Below, in pieces: positions 32,197-37,149 of a DNA stretch of 37,149 nucleotides. The DNA is from Verrucomicrobiota bacterium (lineage in GTDB: Bacteria > Verrucomicrobiota > Verrucomicrobiia > Limisphaerales > J093): contig JAKLFY010000064.1 of NCBI GenBank assembly GCA_022710935.1, forward strand, positions 1 through 37,149, written 5' to 3'. A program made the position numbers and the translations under genes. A model generated the notes under the pieces. It saw nothing but the letters and a program-made list of their open reading frames with translations, was not told where the DNA came from and searched no databases. Position 1 is the first letter of the stretch; every line of letters starts with the position of its first letter.

Positions 32197-33786
32197 ATGT
32201 CTACGGCTGAGAACCGCCTAATCCGAGCCGATCCGCTCCTACGGGACATCGCCTTACTCGACAAGCGATTCCGGGGGGCGCTGGGGGATTGGCGTCGCAT
32301 CGACCGCGTCCGCGGCTTCGGCGGCCCGAATAGCCCCTACGAGGACTTTACCCCGAAACTGGAGCGCCTGTTGGAGCGTGCGCGGATGACGTTCGACCAA
32401 GGGAACATGAACCTGGCGCGCGATGCCTACGGTACGCTCTTCGAGACGCTGGCCCTAAAGGACGATTACGGCTTCGCTCTCCCGCGCCCCAAATCAATCT
32501 CGATCTGCGACGAGCAGGTCCGCTATTTGCGCACCGTGGGCGAGACGGCGCCCGCCGGGCAGCGGGGGGTGGAACTGACGCAGAAATGGCACCATCTGGG
32601 CCGGAGCCTCTGGGAGCGATGCGAGCTGACCCTCCGGTCGCTGCTGGACATCGCCCCCATGTCGCAAGATGTGCGTGAGGCCTGGTTGGACGAACTCATC
32701 GCTGTCCTCCGTCCTGACCGCGAGCGCGAGGCGGATCGGTGGCTGCGGGAGGCCGTCCTGTTGAGACGTGGTGCCACGGGCTTGCTGGACCTGGCCCGTC
32801 AGGACAGTCCGTGGCGACCTCAGGCCTGGCTCGACTGGCTCGAAAGTGTCGCGACGCAGCAAGACCCTTCCCGGCTGCGTCAGTCTGCAAGGGAGGCCTT
32901 GGCGAACATGCCGGAAGGACTGGAGTCGCGCGCGGTGGCGGCCGACCATTTGGCGCGTGCGGCGCAGGCTCTGAATGATCGCGAGTCCCTGCTCACCGCG
33001 CGTTGGGAAGCGTTCCGGGCCGAGCCGTTTCCCCGCCGCCTGCTCGACTTGCGCGACGCGGCACGCGACCGGAAGGCACAAGACAAATGGATGCACCAGG
33101 TCGTGACCCGGTTGTATGACGAGACCGGTGGCCTCATTCCGGGACCCTGGGTGGGCGGCGGCATGAGGGGCGACCAGGTCTTGTTCCTTCAGGACGGTGA
33201 CAGTTTCACCAGCGGCGCAACGGACGGGACGACCGCCTGCGCCCTGATGCTGGCGGGGGATTGGAGGAAGACCTTTAAGATGGCCCGCGAGGACGGATAC
33301 CCCGATTGGGTGGGGCAGATGACGGCTCGGGCGTTCATTCTGCCGGTGATCCTGGCTTGGCTGGCAGGGTGGCCGGAACATCCGACGCCCGCCAACACGG
33401 CGGCGGTGCTGGATGCGGCGCTGGATCTGTTCGACGTTCCCGAAGAGCCTGAACCAAGGGTGAGTCGGCGCCTCCGGTCGGCGCTGGCGGAGGTCGTGCC
33501 AACCTGGAAAGAACCGGCCAAGGCTGGCAAGGCCACCGTCGTGAATGCCTGCGTCCGACTGGTTCGTGCCGGTGTTCAAGCGGCATTCGAGCACGATCAT
33601 CACCCCCATGTCGAAGGTGTAGTCGTTCTGGTGAGCGCAACGGCCGAGGTGCTCCAGATGCAGCAGTCGGATGCCGCAGCGTCCAAGTTTCTGGACGATC
33701 TGGTGGCAAAGTACCGCCAGCATCGTGATTTCACGAACCAGCTCGCCCTCGGTCGCAGGCAAATGCGAAGAAACTCGTCGACGTAG
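32197..33786 (+). CDS. 529-residue helical protein of unknown function
   Basis: I do not recognise this protein. It has no signal peptide or membrane helix. Much of it reads as paired amphipathic helices in the style of TPR or other alpha-solenoid proteins (for example GNMNLARDAYGTLFETL near 70-85, SRAVAADHLARAAQALNDRE near 245-265, and a C-terminal AASKFLDDLVAKYRQHRDF). It is rich in Trp and Arg. The C-terminal Lys/Tyr-Arg-x-His-Arg segment recalls the ends of helical-repeat proteins linked to SWIM-domain proteins, but no SWIM Cys/His motif is present. The DUF488 gene follows 16 bp after its stop, so they are almost certainly one operon, divergent from a putative regulator. Confidence 0.6.
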   Translation: MSTAENRLIRADPLLRDIALLDKRFRGALGDWRRIDRVRGFGGPNSPYEDFTPKLERLLERARMTFDQGNMNLARDAYGTLFETLALKDDYGFALPRPKSISICDEQVRYLRTVGETAPAGQRGVELTQKWHHLGRSLWERCELTLRSLLDIAPMSQDVREAWLDELIAVLRPDREREADRWLREAVLLRRGATGLLDLARQDSPWRPQAWLDWLESVATQQDPSRLRQSAREALANMPEGLESRAVAADHLARAAQALNDRESLLTARWEAFRAEPFPRRLLDLRDAARDRKAQDKWMHQVVTRLYDETGGLIPGPWVGGGMRGDQVLFLQDGDSFTSGATDGTTACALMLAGDWRKTFKMAREDGYPDWVGQMTARAFILPVILAWLAGWPEHPTPANTAAVLDAALDLFDVPEEPEPRVSRRLRSALAEVVPTWKEPAKAGKATVVNACVRLVRAGVQAAFEHDHHPHVEGVVVLVSATAEVLQMQQSDAAASKFLDDLVAKYRQHRDFTNQLALGRRQMRRNSST

Positions 33787-33802
33787 CGACCCCGGCAAAG
33801 AA

Positions 33803-34312
33803 GTGGGATCCAACGCACAATCACATTCCCAGGAGGACCTGGATCGCATCACCGCCGAGTATCTGGACGGGCTGCTCAATGCCGGTGGTCCGCCTCCACG
33901 GTTGTTCACGGTCGGTTACGGGGGACGCAAACCGGAGGAACTGACCGCTCTCCTGCGCAGCCACGGCGTCATCACGGTCGTCGACGTCCGTCTGCGGCCC
34001 GACCGGGCCGCCCTGGGCGCGTACGCGAAGGCCAGGACGCCGGACAAAGGAATCGAGAAGCTGATGCGTGACGCCGGTCTGAACTACGTCTCGCTGATCG
34101 AGTTGGGAAACCTGTTCATGGACCTGGACGATTGGCAACCGCGCTACGGTGACTTGCTCAAAGCCGCTGGCCCTTTCCTCATCGAACGCTTGGTGGGGCT
34201 TCCGGCGCCTTCCTGCTTACTCTGTTGCGAGAAGGACCCGGCGCACTGCCACCGCCGGCTCATCGCGGATTACATGGCCCGCCGAGGCTGGATCATCGAG
34301 CACATCCTCTGA
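33803..34312 (+). CDS. DUF488 family protein
   Basis: A 169-residue cytoplasmic protein. LFTVGYGGRKPEEL (34-47), VVDVRLRPD (59-67) and the C-terminal CLLCCEKDPAHCHRRLIADY (138-157) are the hallmarks of DUF488. The conserved CxxCC...CHR cluster (Cys138, Cys141, Cys142, Cys149, His150) could be a metal or redox site. The biochemical role of the family is not established; members are often found in accessory and conflict-related gene clusters. GTG at 33803 was chosen because it is the first start after the upstream stop (33786); longer starts would overlap that gene. It forms a two-gene operon with the 529-residue protein gene. Confidence 0.82.
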   Translation: MGSNAQSHSQEDLDRITAEYLDGLLNAGGPPPRLFTVGYGGRKPEELTALLRSHGVITVVDVRLRPDRAALGAYAKARTPDKGIEKLMRDAGLNYVSLIELGNLFMDLDDWQPRYGDLLKAAGPFLIERLVGLPAPSCLLCCEKDPAHCHRRLIADYMARRGWIIEHIL

Positions 34313-34735
34313 GTGGCGATGGGCTTGCGGTTGTCCCAGAAGTCCCAGCTTCGAGGAGGAAAAGCGCCGGCCATTGGAACAACCTCGCGCTGCGGTTGGG
34401 CTTTGGTCTTGCCGCGACCACGGGGTCTTGTGGTTTCGGCGCTTCTCGAGTCAGCTTCTCCTGCGCTCTGGAGGGGCCGCGCGGCCCCATCGCGATTCCG
34501 TGCCCCCGATCTTGGACCCCCACGGAATCGCAGGCCCCTTAGGAACCGCTTTCCTGGAGATTCTCGCTGACACAGCACATGAGCCTCGAACCGGCTTCGC
34601 TGCCCCGGGTGTCATTCTGGCAGGTCCTTCCGAATGATCACCCCCAAGCTCTGTCTTGCTCGTCTTTTCACTTGCCCTCAGCCGCGATTCGAACTACCGC
34701 CATGAGCAAGCTGTTGAAACTCCGGTCCTTTGGCT
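34313..34735. other. Intergenic region with strong palindromes; no gene
   Basis: No frame resembles a protein. It contains the palindromic block at 34473-34540 and may include the terminator of the DUF488 operon and the promoter of the PIG-L remnant, neither clear. Confidence 0.4.
34473..34540. repeat. Compound palindrome: GGGGCCGC dyad plus 11-bp hairpin
   Basis: A perfect 16-bp palindrome, GGGGCCGC (34473-34480) with GCGGCCCC (34481-34488), is followed by GCGATTCCGTG (34492-34502) pairing with CACGGAATCGC (34521-34531), and then by GGCCCCTT (34533-34540), which can pair back with the first arm. The whole block can fold as one large or two smaller hairpins. Confidence 0.75.
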
Positions 34736-35342
34736 ATGAAAACTCCTCGATTCCTCTGCTCTTCTGGGATGCCTCGCCGCTCGTTTCTCAATCTCGCGGC
34801 GGTCACCCTGTCCTCGTTTGCGGCGAGCCGTTTGCAGGCGCAACCGGCCGAGCGCAAGCCGCCCACCGGTGACGGCAAGCTGCGCATCATCGTTTTTGGC
34901 GCCCATCCAGACGACTGCGAAGTCAGCGCCGGCGGAACCGGCGCCAAGTGGGCCGCACAGGATCACCGAGGATGAGTTCCAGCGACCCAACCCCTTCACG
35001 CCGGACGTGGTGGTCGCGATCGACGATGTGGTCGAGAAGAAGCTCGCGGTGATCGAGGCGCTCGAATCCCAGTTCTATGAAGGTGGCTGCAACGGAGGCC
35101 CCCACCTGGTGCCGGACCCCAAGGACGCGGCCGCGGTGGCGGCGAGGAAGAAGGCCGTCCGCGAGGAATGGGCGGGCTACTTCTCCGCCACGGCGAAACG
35201 ATTCCGCGCCGTGCTCGCCCAGCATTACGGCAAAGAACGCGCGGAGACGGTCAGATTCGCCGAGGGATTTGAGATTTGCGAATATGGCCGCAAGCCAGAC
35301 CGGGAGGAACTGAAGCAGCTTTTCCCGTTTTTCGGAGCCTGA
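34736..35342 (+). pseudogene. PIG-L family deacetylase, middle deleted and out of frame
   Basis: The 5' frame encodes a Tat-like signal (PRRSFLNLAAVTLSSFAAS) and the PIG-L/LmbE metal motif AHPDDCE, then GGTGAKWAA, and stops soon after at about 34975. A second frame carries the family C-terminus (DEFQRPNPFTPDVVVAIDD, YEGGCNGGPHLVPD, FAEGFEICEYGRKPDREEL) and ends at 35342. The join near 34960 skips the central part, normally well over 100 residues with the remaining metal ligands. The enzyme would have been an exported N-acyl-glucosamine-type deacetylase. It is now inactive, unless the join is an assembly error. Confidence 0.82.
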
Positions 35343-35515
35343 CCGTCCTCCCCAAGTCAGTTGAAGCCGCTTCGCCCGCTGATCCCGCGAACGCACCCCT
35401 TCAGGACCGACGCACCGGCAGGAGGCCGGGGGCATTTGCCCTTGCTGGTCTCGGTCAACCGCCTGAGCGCATCGCGGAGTTTGATCGCTTCCGTCCGGCC
35501 AGATAAGCTGCCGAC

Positions 35516-36170
35516 GTGGATACGTTGCTGCGCATCGCCCCGGCAGCGGTTTGCGCCCGACTGTTGGCGGCCAGCCTCCTCGTGGCCGTGGTCCAGTCGG
35601 CAAAGGGTGCCTCCGACCAAGAGGGCGCGCCGGCGACACCGCGCGTTCTGAACAACTTCACCGCGGAACTACTGCGGCTCAGCCGCCCGACCTTGGCGAC
35701 CAACGCCTCCTGGCGCTTCACCCAGCCGCGCACGGGTTGGCTGTGGGTCCGCAGCGAATCACCCGTCCAGGGTGTCGGCACGCTGGAAATGGTCATCGAA
35801 CCGATCAAGCCGGGCACCGTGGTCGATGCGCGGCAGGAAGTGCGCGACGATACCGCGAGCCGGTGGCTGTTGCGTCATGATGCAGCGAAGCCGAGCGTCC
35901 AGGAAGCCATGCGGTTTCTGCCGGCTGGCGACTATCAGCTCACCGGTTTCAAAGCGGGTGCCACGACGCTCGACAGCCTGGTCATCTGCGCCGTTCCAGA
36001 GCTGATCTTCTGCAAGTTTCAGTACGACCCCCTTGTGCCGCCGCACGGGCCGTATGACTGGGCGTTCCTCGAAAAGCACGTCCTGGCGCACGTCAACTGC
36101 ATCGTCGGCAACGGCGCCGACACCCATGCGCCCCTGGCGCAACAGTGGAAGCAGCGAGGCGAGCGAGACA
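35516..36170 (+). pseudogene. Secreted-protein gene cut off at about 36.16 kb
   Basis: From GTG 35516 a frame encodes a signal peptide (ARLLAASLLVAVVQSAKGAS) and about 215 residues of good protein, including TNASWRFTQPRTGWLWVRSE, a RFLPAGDYQLTGF beta turn, AVPELIFCKFQYDP, GPYDWAFLEKHVLAHVN and IVGNGAD. The pattern fits large extracytoplasmic proteins of Verrucomicrobiota and Planctomycetota with an N-terminal beta domain followed by a TIM-barrel-like part. After about 36160 the frame remains open to the window end, but it reads antisense to the metallophosphoesterase gene and no longer looks like protein. The gene is therefore 3'-truncated by a join. Confidence 0.6.
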
Positions 36171-37042
36171 TCAAGCATCTTCCGCGGCTCAGTGACCCAC
36201 TGTTGGGCTCCATAATTGTACGGCAGCGCCAGGAGCCGCCCGGCCTGGAATCGGACCACCATGAATTCCCGTTGCCCATTGGGTGCGGGGGAAGGCAGTT
36301 GCACGAAAGTGCGGTTGCGGTACTGGTCCACCTGCGCTTTGTGGTAGTGACCGCCGAGGATGAGAACCACGTTCGCCTCGCCGAGGGTGTCGATGAACTG
36401 GTCCCGATTGGTCAGCGCATCGAGGCAGAGATGCATGGCCACGACGACCGGAGTTCCAGCAGGTCGGCGCTTCAGGTCTTGAGCGAGAAAACTCAGAGCC
36501 TCGCGGGAAAGGGCTTGCGCCGGGTTCTTCAGGCTCTCGTCGTAAGCAGAGAACAGCGCGATGAAATGAATGCCCGCGCGGTCGAAGGTGTAGGAAAGGG
36601 CACCGTGCCGCCGGACCAACCACTGCTTCATGGTTTCCACCGGCGCGTCGCCGCCTTCATCGTGGTTGCCGAGGATGTCGAAGCTCGGCCATTTCAACCG
36701 GCGTGTGATCGACTCCGTGTACGTGTCTCGCGCGGCGGCGGAGGGCCATTCCGTGATGTCGCCGCAACCGAACACGAACGCCGGTTCGCTGACCTTCCCT
36801 CCAAATCGGTCTGGATACGGCGTGCCAGACAGCGCGTTCATGGCGTCGATGGCCGCGTGCAGGTGCGCACCCTCACCGCTTGCCTGCACGTGCTGGTCCG
36901 ACCAACCGAAGAAAGTCAGTTCGCCGGTCCGAGGCGGCGGCGGCGCTTCGCCCGCACGCGGGCATGTACCGAGGGCGACAAGCAGCGCGACGAGGAGAGC
37001 GGCGATTTGACGCTGCACGGAGGATCGTCTTGGCTCAAGCAT
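35759..37042 (-). CDS. Secreted metallophosphoesterase, C-terminus replaced at the join
   Basis: The calcineurin-like phosphoesterase motifs are complete: SDQH (Asp49, His51), GCGD (Asp95), GNHD (125-128), VVAMH, and LILGGHYHK. An N-terminal basic and hydrophobic segment (RRSSVQRQIAALLVALLVAL) is a signal peptide, so it acts outside the cytoplasm on a phosphoester of unknown identity. ATG at 37042 was chosen for the signal peptide; the frame opens earlier at 37126. Recognisable sequence ends near EPRKMLDVSL at about 36155-36190. The frame then continues to 35759 antisense to the truncated plus-strand gene, so the last 130 or so residues are probably not native. Confidence 0.78.
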   Translation of the reverse strand: MLEPRRSSVQRQIAALLVALLVALGTCPRAGEAPPPPRTGELTFFGWSDQHVQASGEGAHLHAAIDAMNALSGTPYPDRFGGKVSEPAFVFGCGDITEWPSAAARDTYTESITRRLKWPSFDILGNHDEGGDAPVETMKQWLVRRHGALSYTFDRAGIHFIALFSAYDESLKNPAQALSREALSFLAQDLKRRPAGTPVVVAMHLCLDALTNRDQFIDTLGEANVVLILGGHYHKAQVDQYRNRTFVQLPSPAPNGQREFMVVRFQAGRLLALPYNYGAQQWVTEPRKMLDVSLASLLPLLRQGRMGVGAVADDAVDVRQDVLFEERPVIRPVRRHKGVVLKLAEDQLWNGADDQAVERRGTRFETGELIVASRQKPHGFLDARLRCIMTQQPPARGIVAHFLPRIDHGARLDRFDDHFQRADTLDG

Positions 37043-37149
37043 GCCGAACTGATCTGGCGCCGACACGAAATCGGCAAGCGGAAACCACGGCCACCGGGCC
37101 GGCAGGCAGGACGAGCACATGGGCATGCGGCCCCTGCCAAACTCTTGGA
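37043..37149. other. Window end; no gene recognised
   Basis: This is the upstream side of the metallophosphoesterase gene and should contain its promoter. Nothing specific is seen in this short stretch. Confidence 0.3.

Noticed and set aside
36171-37149. Plus-strand frame from 35516 continuing open to the end of the window
   Set aside because: Beyond about 36160 it is antisense to complete metallophosphoesterase motifs and no longer resembles protein.

Overview
The window is about 37 kb of high-GC chromosomal DNA. It most likely comes from a Verrucomicrobiota bacterium of the Limisphaerales/Pedosphaera type; this is an inference from gene content, and Planctomycetota or Lentisphaerota are less likely. 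The evidence is two PEP-CTERM proteins ending in VPEP or IPEP plus a helix plus YRR, an ECF sigma factor next to a giant Ser/Thr kinase with WD40 repeats, extracytoplasmic glycosidases, Tat-type secreted proteins with enzyme folds, and many short palindromic repeats. No ribosomal or core housekeeping operon is present. The only RNA gene seen is a tRNA-Ser.

Left part (0.3-19.7 kb). An MGH1/GH63-like glycosidase and a GH20-type hexosaminidase converge and overlap at their 3' ends. Next come two PEP-CTERM paralogs, each closed by a terminator with the same stem, separated by a spacer with a heptamer tandem repeat. On the minus strand a sensor kinase without a response regulator follows a Tat-exported sugar-isomerase-fold protein. 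A three-hairpin repeat then precedes a POT peptide transporter and an HrpB helicase with a proline-rich insert. A minus-strand run encodes two ABC-2 permeases (no ATPase gene), a URO-D-fold protein and a Gfo/Idh/MocA oxidoreductase. Two copies of a short element with CTAGCSCGCAT ends lie in this run. A LolA-like secreted protein and tRNA-Ser(GGA) close the region.

Middle (19.7-29.9 kb). A tyrosine recombinase starts beside the 5' end of the tRNA. It is followed by a sigma-region-4-like fragment with a small partner gene, an IS256-type transposase remnant that has lost its catalytic core, and then an ECF sigma / kinase-WD40 / secreted-protein signalling cluster. A decayed gene tail ends this part.

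Right part (29.9-37.1 kb). This is accessory DNA: a pyrimidine-rich noncoding tract, a DUF3102-like fragment, a small unknown gene, an unusual regulator joining an HTH to an RNA-polymerase-alpha-CTD-like domain, and, divergent from it, a 529-residue helical protein followed by a DUF488 protein. This last group is the best candidate here for something undescribed. The region ends in damaged genes: a PIG-L deacetylase lacking its middle, and two convergent genes that both stop being recognisable at about 36.16 kb, which marks a rearrangement or an assembly join.

All functions are read from motifs by eye. No database search was run.
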